A stretch of 64,000 nucleotides of DNA from Daphnia carinata (lineage: Eukaryota > Arthropoda > Branchiopoda > Diplostraca > Daphniidae). The notes under the pieces are model-generated. The model was not told the DNA's origin, did not search any database, and saw only the letters and a program-made list of their open reading frames with translations. Shown piece by piece: positions 47,890 through 60,607 of the stretch. A program made the position numbers and the translations under genes. Location: assembly GCF_022539665.2 (NCBI RefSeq), contig NC_081337.1:4874679-4938678 (forward strand), in the 5' to 3' direction. Every line of letters begins with the position of its first letter. The stretch's first letter is position 1.

Positions 47890-49060
47890 GTGTATACCTA
47901 GGTGGGCTATATTACTGAAGAGGACTGGTGAACAGTGAGGTTCACTGCCAAGATCCTAGCCCAAAATTGCAAGGTATTTAAAACATTTGAAGTGTCTTAC
48001 CATGTTCTATGTATTACTCTATGTATAGGAGGGCTAGCAACATCACCAAGGAGGATTACTGGACCTCGAAGATTGCTGGTGAAGTTGCCAAAGATTGTCA
48101 AGTATTACCTTAACAATCATATTTATTGCCAAGGTCTGCAAGTTATTAATTTAAAAAATTTCAAGTATTAATTGATGTTTTCGTTTTTATGTATGTAGGT
48201 GGTCAACGATATTAACGAAGAAGTAACCCTGGACAACGAGGGTCGACGCCAGTCATCAAGATCATTGCCAAGCATTTGTCAGGTGTTTACCTCAAACTTT
48301 TAAATGCCTAAACATGTTAGCTTTTTGTCGTTTTAGGAGGGTCTTGTCTATGAATTGATGTTTCCTTGATATACATATAGATGGATCCACGACAGAGGGG
48401 AACAGTGAACAACGTGTGTGTGCCACCAAAATAATCGCCAAGGCCTGAAAAGTAATAATCTTTTAAGTTTTAGTATATAACCGTGTGTTTTTGTGTGTAT
48501 TTAAAAAGGCTGACAGCACAAATGAGGGAGATTGCTGTATTCCGAGGATCGTTGATGGTTATTTCGGAATTATCGTCAACGATGTCAAGTTATTCATATT
48601 CAAAATCTATATATGTTATTTGTATCTGTTTTTTTTTTTTTTTTTTTTTCAATTTATATAGGGGATATCCACTACACTACCGAAGAGGACCACTGGACAA
48701 CGAGAGGAATTAAGTGAAGGTTACTTACCAGAATGTTCAGGAGGCACCAGAAATTGTCATCAGGTTTAGTGTATTAACTTTAAAATTTTTAAGTGTTAAT
48801 TGATTTCATTTATGTATGTGTTTTTTTTTGTATTGCATATAAGTGGGCTCATGACATAACCGAGGAAAATCAATGGACAATCAGGATTATCGCCAACCAT
48901 TACAGGGTATTAACCTTAAAATTTCCATTGTTTAATCATGTGTTTTTTTTTATGTATTTAATCGGCTACAGAGGAGAGATACCTGGCATTGTAGATGTTC
49001 TGTCCAGTACTTCAAGCCCACAAGAAGGGGGGGGGGGGGGAATAGCAGATAAAATGGGTG
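47890..49060 (+). repeat. Degenerate ~130-170-bp minisatellite with exon/intron-like units
   Basis: About eight units, each a GC-richer block (of the type gaagaggac..tggacaacgagg..attgccaag) followed by a T-rich block ending in an acceptor-like TTTATGTATGTAG or TATATAG. Starts are near 47902, 48029, 48198, 48381, 48507, 48660, 48841 and 48965. The alternation mimics small exons and ~70-bp introns. No long ORF spans it. Confidence 0.6.
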
Positions 49061-49257
49061 AGTATTGCTAAATCATAATACTATGATCATAATACATTTC
49101 AAACTATTATTTGTGTGTTCAATCAGGCTCCCTGTCATTCCTTTTCCCTACCACTATTTTCCATTGAAGTACTGTGGGATATGGTTTTAACTTTAATGAG
49201 CACGTAAATTCACTACGCCTTTGCACTGTGGTTCTTTTACTGCTTTTGTTAGCTGTA

Positions 49258-49476
49258 ATGCACCGGTTAGGGTTGTTTGTATTTAATTTACATAGTCCTT
49301 CTTTAGTCGGTATCACACTATGGTTATTACCCCACCATGTCACCACCCAACCATATAAACAACCCGCTCAACAAAACCCGACCCGATCGAAGCGGGGCTG
49401 TGAAGTTGACAAGTCCTTCTTTGACCAATTCGATGTTTTGCAACGCTGTATCAAATGTCTGCAAAAGTGCATATGA
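49258..49476 (+). CDS. Candidate small cysteine-containing peptide (72 aa from ATG)
   Basis: The frame is open from 49168; the first ATG is at 49258. Upstream in-frame residues are strongly hydrophobic (TVVLLLLLLAV), so a signal peptide with a start in an upstream exon is possible: acceptor-like ttcaatcag ends at about 49127, but an in-frame stop at 49165-49167 blocks direct read-in. Near the C terminus a dibasic SKR is followed by GCEVDKSFFDQF and then three cysteines (RCIKCLQKC), resembling a processed secreted peptide. I cannot place it in a known neuropeptide family. A chance ORF is quite possible. Confidence 0.22.
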   Translation: MHRLGLFVFNLHSPSLVGITLWLLPHHVTTQPYKQPAQQNPTRSKRGCEVDKSFFDQFDVLQRCIKCLQKCI

Positions 49477-51513
49477 AGTTTAGTCTTCTATGAGCAGACA
49501 GTTTGTAAGAAAACCAGAAATACCGATGAATATTTGATAATTTCATATTGGCGAAGTTATATTTGGTATTTAATCAGATTTAATAATTTTAAAATCTTGA
49601 GGACGGGTAGCGATAGCGGGGGATTATAGTTCATTATGGCGACGACATCACTCCAACCAGAAAGTTTCACCACAGAATAGAATTTAAACGAAGTTATAGA
49701 AATTCTCCTTGATTTTGAAAAACAGACTAGACCTGTGAGTTGAATTTCTGTATCTTTTTGTATCTTGCTTGATCTTATGCTTTGCTTACAGGTAGATATC
49801 ATTTCAGCAAGGTGCATCTCAGAACAATTGCACAGATCAGTTTCGAAACTGGCTTGTTGTATATCATGACCAAACCCTTCAGCCTTGTGGCGTTCAATGG
49901 ATGGTTGTCCACCTTGACAATTTAGTCGAGGGAACAGAAGAATTTCATTTCAATTTGGTGTGGAGAAGAACTTACTCTGTAAGAAAATTATTGATTTGAT
50001 TTTTTAAACCTTTGTTTTTATACATATAAATAGGTTGGGTGTTACCTCAATTATGGCTCATCAGTGCCAATTTAAGCAGGTATTGATTTCTAGGTTTAAA
50101 AGGATATAGCATTATTTAAAGATATTTATTCGTGTTGATAACTTTCAGGGTTTTAGCCATAGGGTAGCAACCTGATGTTTGTGGTTTAAGTGGCTGAGGA
50201 ATTGTAGGTATTTATATTATATGGCAGGCTTTATAGTACATTTGTGTTGGTAAATGGTCCTGTTATATTTTTTCTACTTGTTTCAGGTGGCTATGTAGCA
50301 ATTCTGAATGTAGTTTGAGGATTGTTATATCTGATAACACAATTGAGAGGCATTAATCATCGTAAACTTGGCTGAACAATGCAAATTAGATTGCATTGAA
50401 TTTGGAATTCAGCTTCGCGGAAAGGCATAAGTTATAGGATACGTATATTTATTTCTAAAAATATTTGGAAATAGTATGTATTAATGTGATGCTTCTTTTA
50501 CAGATTAATCAAAATAACAAGGTTATCCAATGAACTGCATTGGAATGTGTAGGAATGAATATTGTACTATGGATTCGAAGAAATGGTAAGTGAAGAAAAG
50601 CGAAACTAAAACCAATAGTGAGGAAAACTAAAACCAATAGCTGAGAAAGATAATTCAAGTTGAATTATAAGATAGACAATGAAGTATGTTTCAAGTATGC
50701 AATGGATTTTTTGCTGATGCTTGAAAGAGGTAAAAAAGAAAATAATGAAATAAATATGGGAAATTTATTATACTATGATGATATTAGCATATAGTAGATA
50801 AATCTGGTGATGGTTAAGATATTTTACTTCTGATTAGTAAAATGTACAAGCTGTCATTAAAAAACTGTATAAATAAGTATATATTAGCCTTAAATTTGGC
50901 ACAAATGAGCAGGTTGTCAATATAATAGACTTAAAAATCTGTATGTAATTCACCAATTATGTAAATGGTATAAAACCACTAACCAGTATTTAAAAAAAGG
51001 GGTCTAATCTAATCTGGTTGTAAAAGTGACATGAATTTGTGGAAAGCTTGTAGTAAGATTTTTCATTGCACAACTCTAACAGTCATGTTTTAATATCAGT
51101 AAACAAATTAAACTTATCTTGCAAAAAATATCTGCCATTAACCATTCCTTTGTGAACTTTAACAACTGAATTTCATTCAAAACTTTGTTTTCTCTTCGTT
51201 TTAGTTTTTCACTTAGTGATATTTTCCTCGTTAAATTTTTAGTATATATTTTATATGTTACTGATGGCAACGCTGTTCTTACGTTTGAAGAGCGAGGATG
51301 TATTTTATAATGGCGTTTTTATTGTGTTTTAACACCGTGTAGATTAGAAGAACCGATTTATATTTAATTCCTGTATTTTCAATACCTGAGAAACATTGAC
51401 ACAACCATTTGACACTTACACATTTTATTATAATTCAAACACACATATAATTTACTCACTACACACAACACATATATACACTTTAACACCAATGCAATTT
51501 TTAGTAACTATGG

Positions 51514-51590
51514 GGTATCGAACCCTAATTTTCGGTGTATCCTTAATCTTCGGTGTACCTTTCCGATGCTCAACCATTGAGCTACAGTCA
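51514..51590 (-). other. Degenerate tRNA-like sequence (left arm)
   Basis: On the minus strand there is an A-box-like tagctcaatgg, a D-arm GCTC/GAGC and a B box GGTTCGATACC. The anticodon region is lengthened by an internal duplication of ttcggtgta. Its inverted partner is at about 53,578-53,645. Confidence 0.5.
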
Positions 51591-52080
51591 CTTACGATTT
51601 CAATGTTTTATACCTTGAGTCAACGCACGAACATATTGTATAGTTAATATTTTAATCTTGCTATACTATTGGTCAGTCTGACCAGCTATTGCAAATATAA
51701 TATGGCGTAAATGTAGAGGGTACGGCTACGGTGTCGGAAGACAGAGGTTCAAATCCAGGGAAGGGTAAAATTATCAAATGAGGATTGAAACTGAAAATAA
51801 AAACTTTTAGAATTTTACTGCCACTCAAATGTTTGAAAATGTGTAAAAGATGACGTTTCGCTATACCATTGGTTGGTCTGATCATACAATTCACAAGTGT
51901 TACAGCTTGTGTGTAGAGAACCCGGCTACGGTATCAGAAGACTTGGTTTCAAATCTTATGGAATGTTATAATAATCTGCATGCATGCAATACATATATTT
52001 ATGTTTATTAAATTGTATATATTGAAAATGTGTAATAGGTTGTCTAAAAATGACTTCCAAAAATTGTTGTCGGCAGAATG

Positions 52081-52152
52081 TAACTCATGGCTCAATGGTA
52101 GAGCATTGGCTTCGTAAGTCAAATGATTGGGGATCGATCCCCAAAAGAGTTC
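52081..52152 (+). other. tRNA-like cloverleaf, anticodon CGT
   Basis: D arm GCTC/GAGC, anticodon arm TTGGC/GTCAA with loop TTCGTAA (U33 correct, triplet CGT, threonine-type), T arm TGGGG/CCCCA with a shortened 6-nt loop ATCGAT, and five acceptor pairs (AACTC/GAGTT). The A box TGGCTCAATGG and B-box core GATCGATCC fit pol III consensus loosely. It is probably a tRNA-derived repeat or pseudogene, since the T loop lacks TTC. An inverted copy lies at 53019-53090. Confidence 0.6.
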
Positions 52153-52496
52153 AACCATAAAATAAACGATTCAAATGAGCAAATTATACAATAAGAGAGG
52201 TTTCTAAGATTACAATTGCTATGAAACAATCGCAAAAGTAGAAGCCATGATATTAAATGAAATTAATAAAATTCATCTATTATCTCTAACATTCATTAAT
52301 AATCATCTCTAGAAAGCGGATAATGGCTACGGTTAAAATCCGTTGTAAATTTCTATATTCTCAATAAAGAGGAACATTATATTTACTATACTACGGTTAA
52401 AACCCGTTGTAAACTATAAAAATTTCTATGTACTCAATAAACAGAAACATATCATATTTATTGAAATTTTTTAAATTTTCGAGATGAACTTTTTGT

Positions 52497-52690
52497 AAAA
52501 TATCCGTTCGCGTGCTTCGCACGAAGTTACCCAACTCGACTGGCCTCGTGGAATCGTGACACCTGGGAAGGTAGGAGGCCTGTGGAATCGGAAGCCTGAT
52601 CTGGGAATCGAACCAGGAACCTTCGTGTTGGGAAGCGGACGCTTTGCGTTTCTGGCATCTGCCCCCCTATATCCCCCCAATGGGTTCAGG
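52497..52690 (-). mobile_element. tRNA-derived SINE-like insertion near the palindrome axis
   Basis: GC-rich island in AT-rich DNA. On the minus strand, 52677 to 52595 reads as a tRNA-like head with a consensus B box GGTTCGATTCC (52604-52614) and an anticodon-loop-like AAC (valine-type). The tail region contains a short hairpin at 52511-52523 (cgtgc/gcacg around TTC on the + strand). It has no inverted partner in the arms, so it was probably inserted after the inverted duplication. Confidence 0.5.
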
Positions 52691-52756
52691 TTTTTTATTG
52701 ACTTGCGCGCACTGTTACGTTATGTAAGTGGTAAAGACTTAAACTTTCCTGAAGTG

Positions 52757-52815
52757 TCACAAGTATCTCAATGGTAGAGCATCGACATAGTTATATGGGA
52801 TTTGAACCCACGCAA
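52757..52815 (+). other. Weak tRNA-like sequence
   Basis: tatctcaatggtagagca followed by gggatttgaaccca resembles A- and B-box arms with a 4-bp T stem, but the D stem is broken and no clear anticodon arm forms. Confidence 0.3.
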
Positions 52816-53018
52816 TTCAGCTAAGTTCGCTGTGCAGAAAGGAAAATTTTTAACAGTCTTTGCATTTAGAATGCTGCATATATATCGCAATATTTGATAG
52901 AATTCCGAACATTATGATGGTTTCTACATTTGGGATTGTTGCAGCAGTTGCATTTTTAGGAAACTTTGAATATACTATGTTGTATATTTTATTCATATGA
53001 ATCTTTTATTTTATAATT

Positions 53019-53090
53019 GAACTCTTTTGGGGATCGATCCCTATTCATTTGACTTACGAAGCCAATGCTCAACCATTGAGCCATGAGTTA
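53019..53090 (-). other. tRNA-like cloverleaf, inverted copy of 52081-52152
   Basis: Same D arm and anticodon arm (TTGGC/GTCAA, loop TTCGTAA), with the GATCGATCC core retained. It confirms that the tRNA-like sequence predates the inverted duplication. Confidence 0.55.
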
Positions 53091-53577
53091 CATTCCACCG
53101 ACTATCATTTTTTAAAGTATTCTTTGGACTTCCTATTACACATATCCAATAAATACAATATAATACACTTAAAAGTATTTAGTATACGTTTGCCGATAGC
53201 ATTAGCAGTGCGTATGATTCGAAACTCAGTCTTCTGTTACCGTAGCGGACTTTCTACACATAAGCTATAGCACTTGTGGATTGTATGGTCAGACTAACCA
53301 ATGGTATAGCGAATCGTCATCCTTTACATATTTTCAAAAATTTTGAGTGAAAGTGACAGAAATTTTAATTAATTACTTTCAATTCTTATTTTTGATTATT
53401 TTACCCCTTACTGGATTTGAACCTCTGGCTTCTGTCATCGGAGCCGGACCATCTACAGATATGCCATGATACATTTACAAATGCTGGTCAGACTGACCAA
53501 TAGTATATTAAGATTTAAATATTAACTAGATAATATGTTCGTGCGTTGACTCAAGGTATAAAACATTGAAATCGTAA

Positions 53578-53645
53578 GTGACTATAGCTCAATAGTTGAG
53601 CATCGGCAAGCTACGCCGAAGTTGAGGGTTCGATACCACATAGTT
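53578..53645 (+). other. Degenerate tRNA-like sequence (right arm)
   Basis: D arm GCTC/GAGC, anticodon arm TCGGC/GCCGA (five pairs) with loop AAGCTAC (triplet GCT), and B box GGTTCGATACC. The T stem is mismatched and position 33 is A, so it is not a functional tRNA. It partners the minus-strand copy at 51514-51590. Confidence 0.5.
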
Positions 53646-56600
53646 GCTGAATTGATTAGTTGTAAAAGTATAGGTATGTGTTGTGTATAATGTCAATTAT
53701 ATGTGTGTATGTGTATGAGTTGTAATAAAATGTGTTAATGTGAAATGATTGTTCCAGTTACAGAAAATAAAGAAAGTTAAACAAATAAATATAATTCGCT
53801 TCTTCTAATCTACACAATGTTAAATCACAAATTAAATTAATACATACAATTCCTTCGCTCATCAAACGCGAGCACAAGGTAGACACCAGAACAAATTAAC
53901 ATTAAAAAAATTAAGCGAAGAACAAAACAACAAAGCAAAATAATAATTCATCTTTTGCTCAAGACAGTGTGGATGCAAGACAAAGTCTTATTTGTAGCAA
54001 GATAAGCTCAATCTGTTTACTGATATTAGACCAATACAGTATGACAGAGTTTTACGACGTAAAGCCCTACTACAAGCGATGCTATAGATTCGCGTCACTT
54101 CTACAACCAAGGTTGAATTTGAATGAATTTGTAAAACATATCATTTATACTTGTTTGCTTAACAGAGGAGTGTGCAAATATGTTAAACAGTGTTCCATTT
54201 TTTTATTCTTCATAATTTATTGCGCGTTTTTTAATTTACTAATTTTATTTTATTTATAATTTAAATAATATAAATCTTTTTTTACCTACCGACTTTTGAC
54301 TCAATAATTGTTATTATACCACAACATATGTACAACAACCGTCACCGATTTTTTAATCAAATATCAATATTACCATCCAATATTCCATCTCCATTAATAC
54401 CTTCCACCCTAATCATTAGAAGTGCTTGATATTTTACATAGATTATTTATATTATTAGGCGATATTATTTCTTTTCCGTGCGGTAACGTATTAAATGAAA
54501 CCCAATCGGAAAGAAATATTTTATAATCTACTATTCCTAATAATCTTTTTCTTATATCTTTTTTCGCTACGTCTTAAAATTTTTAATTTATGACAATAGG
54601 TCTGACTTTCCTACATACATATCACCAGTTCATTTAACAAATTTGTTATTCTAGTCAGTTTGTAAGAAAAAAACGAACATATCTAGGTTGTATACGAAAA
54701 CTACATGAACTTGCATATATACATGTTCTCTGAATCACTACACCGACATGTCAAGTGATAATCTACAGTGTAGATTATTCTGCCATATCTTCCCGTTCAC
54801 TTACAGTCTTCAGTATATTCTAAAACAATCAAACGTGAATTAATGCCAAATAAAGAATCGTTAACATGAAATTTGAAATATGTAACGGTATCCTTGATTT
54901 GCTTAACTTTATACACTCAGAAAAAACTGAGGTAAAAACTCAATAAAAGTTAAATGGGAGAAACAATTGATGCTGCAGCACACATACCCCCGCATGGTAA
55001 TCCAGATTTACAGCCTGTTTATATTGCTCAATCTTGTCTTCAAGCCTAGCCTGTAAAATAATAGTCGGTAAGATAACACTTGAATTTGTTATTAAATATG
55101 TAATATCTGCAGAATGTGACGTGTTTTGGCACCATCAAATTTCATCGGCTTATTAAAACGGGTTGAACCGATCGACCGGGTAAATTATGCCATTCCATTT
55201 TCCAGAAATGTCCACATTCAAAACAAAACAGAAAAAATCAAACCAATTCATCCTGTGAAAAAAATTAGTGTTAATTAAAATACACCAACCCATTATCAAC
55301 CGTTATACCAATGTTAGCTGTACTACATAATCTAAATACAACCATCCCTACCCGATGCATACAATTTAACTAAAGCAGTAAAAGAACCACGGGGCAAACG
55401 TGTAGTTAAAGTGCGTGCCGGTGCAAGGTGAAACCATAACCCAATAGCCAGAACATATTAGTGGGGAAAAAGCAATTGCAGGATACCAGACAAAACATAC
55501 AGATAACAGTTTAAACATGAAATAAATGACAATTTAGCAATACTTAACTGAATCATCGACCAATTTTTTCACACAGCTAGTTGACTCCAGTCTCAAATCT
55601 CCTCTATAACATTCTAAAACAAACAAACAAAAAATAAGATTAAATATTTGAAATTACATGTCTAATACATAAGAATACTTGGCGATCAGCCCAACGGTAC
55701 ACGTCATTGTCCAATGCTCCTTTGTGTTGCTATTACCCCTTCTAAAAAAACACAAACAAAACAAAAAAAAACACGTTTTACCATGAATTTCTTAGGTTGG
55801 TACCTTACATTCCTTCGTCATTTTTCTGGAAACTAACGATGAAATAACATTGTAAAAAAAAGTAAACAAATGATGTTTTGGCAATACTTATCCATTTCAT
55901 CGTCCATTATTCAACCCTCCTAGTGGGCTTCCATCTCGGGACTAGATGATCTTCAATGTGCAACATCTCCCCTCTTTTGCTTTCTAGACACATAAGATAG
56001 AAACAGCAAACACAGCATTCAATACTTGAAATTTTAAGGTCAATACCGTAAAACGCTTGGTAATAACCCTAATTTCCCAATCACCCTCCTCGGTAGTATC
56101 GCAAGACCACCGACATACATTTAAAAAACACAAATGACAGCCCAACAATGTAAAATTTTAGAATTAATACCCAAGACCAATGTCCATTTTTGGTAACTCC
56201 AGATACAAGCCTCAATTTCCAACAATCTTCCTCAATGGTGCTATTACCTCTTCTGTATACAAAAAAAAGAAAAAAATTCGATTAAAATATGCATAAACCT
56301 AAAATTATTAAATTGCATTAAATCTTAAAAGGTTGATACCTTGCAAACCTTAGCAATAATCCTGGTGTAGATTTTAGCAATAAATCTGATGTCACAGCAA
56401 CGATCCTAGTCACTCACCCGTCTTCAGTGGTATAGTCTCCCTCAATATATTAAAAAAAAACGTGTTCACAAAAATTGTTAAGGTAAATACCTTACTTTGC
56501 AAATTCTTGGCGCTGTTCTAGTTGTTTCGTTGGCGATCTGCGACGTCCAACATATTCACCCCACTCCTGAATGAGCGAACAAAACAGAAAAAAATACGCT

Positions 56601-58340
56601 TAAATAATTTGAATTAACATGCAATAATTACAATCAAATTTAATTACAAGTTCCTGAAAACAAAAAATAGATTCGTTATGTATCAATAGGGAGGATGTTG
56701 GGATTTGTGGGGCATTGGCAAGATGTGTGAACAGGTAATAACATGGAATTGCTTGGAAATGTTTCGCGAACGAACACTACAGGTAAATTAAGGAAAATGG
56801 CCGAGGTAGTGCTGTGCAACCAGAACGAGTGAGATGCAATACACCTTACTTAAAGTAGCGCTAGTCTTAACTTAATCTTAGATTGACTTATCCTTACCAC
56901 AATCTAGGTATATCTATTGCATCTAAACTTATCGTACTACCCAACTTAACACAATTCAACAACTGAACAAAACCAGTGCAGAGACTAAACCAGATACTGA
57001 TGCGTTGTTAGTGCGTAATTAATGAATCTACTAGTTACGAAACCAAAACAGATTGGGGACGAGAACCAAGTGCACGTGCGAAAGTTCTGTGAATCACTAC
57101 ACCGGGATTGCAGGCAAGAAATCTACACTTGTTCATGGCGTGGTGGTAAACGAAGTACTGAGCCACTTCCTTTTTATTTGTCTTCCTTTTCTTCTTTTTG
57201 TGAATTGCCCGAGGTTATTCAACTGTTTTAGGCCCTTGGAAACACATTAGGTCAATCGAGGGGGAATGGCCACAACCTCTTGCTTATCTGGAAATAAAAA
57301 TTTGACCTGTCGACCTTCAGACTTAGGTTCCCCTACCCTACCTTTTTCTTTCGGGAAAGCAATGACGTGGCACGTGTCTGCGAGTATTTAAGGAGGTAGC
57401 CAACGCTGAAACTTCACATTCGGACAAGGATCGTCCTGTGTAACTGTGCTGCTACAACTACATCATGGTCGCACATCAGGTATATTATTTTCTCTTGAAT
57501 AGAAGTTATAATTAGTTGAAGTATTTACATTGTATGTTCATTACCTTGAGTAGAAAACGTGATTCATAAATTGTGTTATTATACATTATTAACATAATTT
57601 CTTTATACTTATACCGGTAAAGTGTCTGCGTTCTAGGTCCCACGTAAATGTAACAGAAGTTACGTCACGTTCTATGGGAGAGCTGAAAACATGAAAGAAA
57701 ATTAATTGTTGAATTTAAATGAATTGTTTACAATCTAATACTCGTTAATGGTATGAGACGAAAATAATAGAAAATAATAATGCAATAGTGGAATGTGGAA
57801 GAATGATATTACCACATACTTATAATCCTTCTTAATGACCATCTGCCATGGAGATGAGCGAACGAGGGCAAAGACAACAATGTCTTGTTCGTAATTTGTG
57901 ATGTTCTCCAAATTTTTAGAAGAAAAAATACAAGGCTTCTGCATGAAAAATTACTTTTGGTTATTTCTTCTTGATCACATACCATTCATTTTGTAATTTG
58001 AAAAGGAATGTCACATATTAGGTGTTCTCAAATTAAAGTTTCTGATGGTGGTAAATGTTAATATTTTCTTGGCGATATACACTCAAATATTACTTTACCA
58101 TGGCTGCCTCAAATATCCAATATTTCGCGCGTCAGATGCTCGCAACATGAATGACTGTTTTCCAATCCGTGTGTGAGTAGGTGCTGAAGTGTATACTCTG
58201 GCTGCCTTTCAAACTGCATCAAACGAGGAATTGAAAATTGTTAAGTACCACTGATTATTTAAAACATTTATAGTACCATACTGTATGTTCATTGTGTCTG
58301 CTAGATTTTATTATTGCTGGTGGTCATCCAAAAACTTGTA

Positions 58341-60530
58341 CATTATATCACATTACTGACCTGCTATTCCTGAATGTAAATAGAAATTATTAGTTATCAA
58401 CAGTCTTATCAATACCATTACAGAAAAAGTGATTCTACTTAATATTCCAATGAAATTATTACAATCAAGATTTTCTTTGGCTCCCAAGTATTGCCATTGT
58501 TTGAAACCCCAATCCTTGTCAGCAAATACCAAACTTCAGCATCCTTCTCCTAATGATATTTCAGGTTCGGTAATAATCACAAGACGGTAAATGTATATTA
58601 ACATATGAAATTTAGATAAATTTCCAAACTAACCTCAGATGAAGAATTTTCCCAACAATGTATTGTTCATCGTCCATGTCACTGAGCGAGATGAGGTCTG
58701 ATTAGATACCTTTATTCCTTCATTATTTCAGGCATGGCAAAAAACACTTTCATTAGGAAGGCTACGGCGGACGGACGAATCTACATTTTAAAGCTCACCT
58801 TGTTTATGCTGGATGTTAGCTCAGAGAAGAAAACTGCCCTTTTGAATGCCATGCTTCATTTTTGTCTGACAAGAGATGGAAACAAACAGCATTTCTCAAA
58901 CAGGCCAATGAACGGAAATTATTTGTAGGAATCTGCGAGTTAAGTTATTCGTTTACTATGTTAAGGAACTAGATATTTTTTTTTTACCTCTTGCCTAAAA
59001 ATTTTGCGCCCAAATGAAGAAAGCCTTTTTCTTTCTTGTCAGTTAAGCGCCAGAAAATGCCTCATGCTTTGTTGCCATACTTTTCCAAATCAGCCGTAAT
59101 GCGAAACGAAAGCAGTAGTCGGGTCTAAACAACTGATAGGCTGTGATCCGGGGCTCACCACTCTGCCCCATGCCTGGAATGGGCCATTCACGGGATGACG
59201 GGGACATTTTCTACACCGGGGCGGTGGCAAGGCTCAGTTCCTGGGTCACACCGATAGCTCTGTTGTCATTTTAGAAGATGGCGGATTCAATGAAACCACA
59301 TTATTTAAAAAAAAACCTTCCGATGATCAGCCAAAAAAATGATTGCACTTTCGTAAACAATTTATCGCATGCAATTGGTTTCCGTACACCGAGTTCAACT
59401 GTCTTTTAGTGCATTAGAATCTTTAACTTGGTTCTTCTATGCCATGAAACATAAATTTTATGTTAGCTTTGAATCTAAGTCGTGTATAGCTATCCCTATT
59501 TATTGATCATCTAAGAAAGACAAAAAGTCAACAATTTTGGAAGGGGATTTCCCTAATTATTGCTTCAAATATGCACAAAACAATTGTCGCTTGGAACTTG
59601 ATGAAAATAATACGTTATATTCTAAATATAACGCTGATTTCGGGAAACATATTCATTTTCTCGCCACTTCAGCTATTGCTGTAACAAACGAAGGAAATGA
59701 CTGTGGGAATTTGTTCGTCTTTTCCTTGCTTGCTAACTTGAAGAAATAACCCAAATTACATTTATTTGAAATGTAATTATGGCTCAAGTTATGGTGCAAC
59801 ACACAGGGAGCAACCCTACCAAGAGAATAACAACTGACTGATAAGCCCAAGCTTATCTTGAAACAAAACAAACGTATGTACGGGAAACAAGTCGAAACCA
59901 AACAGAAATGCTATTATCTGGCTGAACTTGAGTTGAGGTAAACAACTTGTCAATAACAATTGCATAACGTACATTAAAATTATTGAACCAACGCGTCCTA
60001 TCTCGAGGCAACGTCGACTTTGTTTGCTTCAGCTAAACAGCGCCAACAAATATAATTTAATAAATATCCCATGTGCATTATAGAAATAAAGCAGACGATA
60101 TTCACAGCATATTTAGATGAAAAGAAAGGAAGGGGGGAAGCTTCAGGAAAGATAACGAGAAAATCATGCGATAAGGTATACGTGTCGAAAGTGAACAGTG
60201 CAGAGGGCAATTAGTCAAACTAGGATAAAATGCTTTACACGCAGAAAGCGTTAAAAGAAACGATTGAGATACACTGAACGGATTATTAATTGGATACAGA
60301 TCATTTGACAAGCTTTCGTCAACGAGAAAAAAGTCTCATAAAAATGATTTGATGCGTAATTTTAAGGAGCAAATGAAAAAGCCTTGCTGACATTTCACAG
60401 GGATCAACAGGTAGATGACGCGATAACACATCATTATCTACATTGGACTCGTCAGTTATATTTTTTGCTTTACAGACAGATAAACTGACTGATAAACTCA
60501 AAGCGATTTCGGGATGCAAGTGAGAGTTGT
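58341..60530. other. Intergenic interval with only weak ORFs
   Basis: Two frames look mildly protein-like. One is 58734-58928 (64 aa, ATG just after an acceptor-like ttatttcag). The other is 59507-59749 (open without ATG; contains DFPNYCFKYAQNN and ends LLANLKK). Neither has a family match I recognise, and both could be exon remnants. A GC-richer patch at 59,130-59,290 has no coding signal that I can see. Confidence 0.4.
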
Positions 60531-60607
60531 TCAGTGTTAAACGGTATTTTCCAATAGAGCTCGTAAAAGTTCTCGACTCGCTACTTTCGGGTACAATTAA
60601 GTCTAAA

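Larger units (their letters stand above)
46940..52150. repeat. Left arm of a diverged ~11-kb inverted repeat
   Basis: Blocks here recur as reverse complements in 53,010-58,340. Examples: 46,993-47,170 against 58,150-58,330 (aagcagacacagtgaacat); 47,326-47,830 against about 56,800-57,330 (tttttatttccag, cctcgggca, ctgcactggttttgtt); 51,060-51,340 against about 53,820-54,060; 51,500-52,150 against about 53,010-53,640. Arms differ by many substitutions and indels, so this is an old structure and not a read-fold artefact. The stretch 49,500-51,060 shows no obvious partner or gene. Confidence 0.85.
53010..58340. repeat. Right arm of the ~11-kb inverted repeat
   Basis: Reverse-complement partner of 46,940-52,150, with the same order of blocks inverted. 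It includes a degenerate exon-like minisatellite at about 55,000-56,600, seen on the minus strand, with phrases such as caccctcctcggtagtatcg. Segments 54,060-55,000 and 57,480-58,130 show no obvious partner. No convincing gene is seen in the arm. Confidence 0.83.

Noticed and set aside
46940-58340. Assembly fold-back artefact as explanation of the palindrome
   Set aside because: The arms are strongly diverged with many indels and partner-less segments, unlike a read or assembly inversion.
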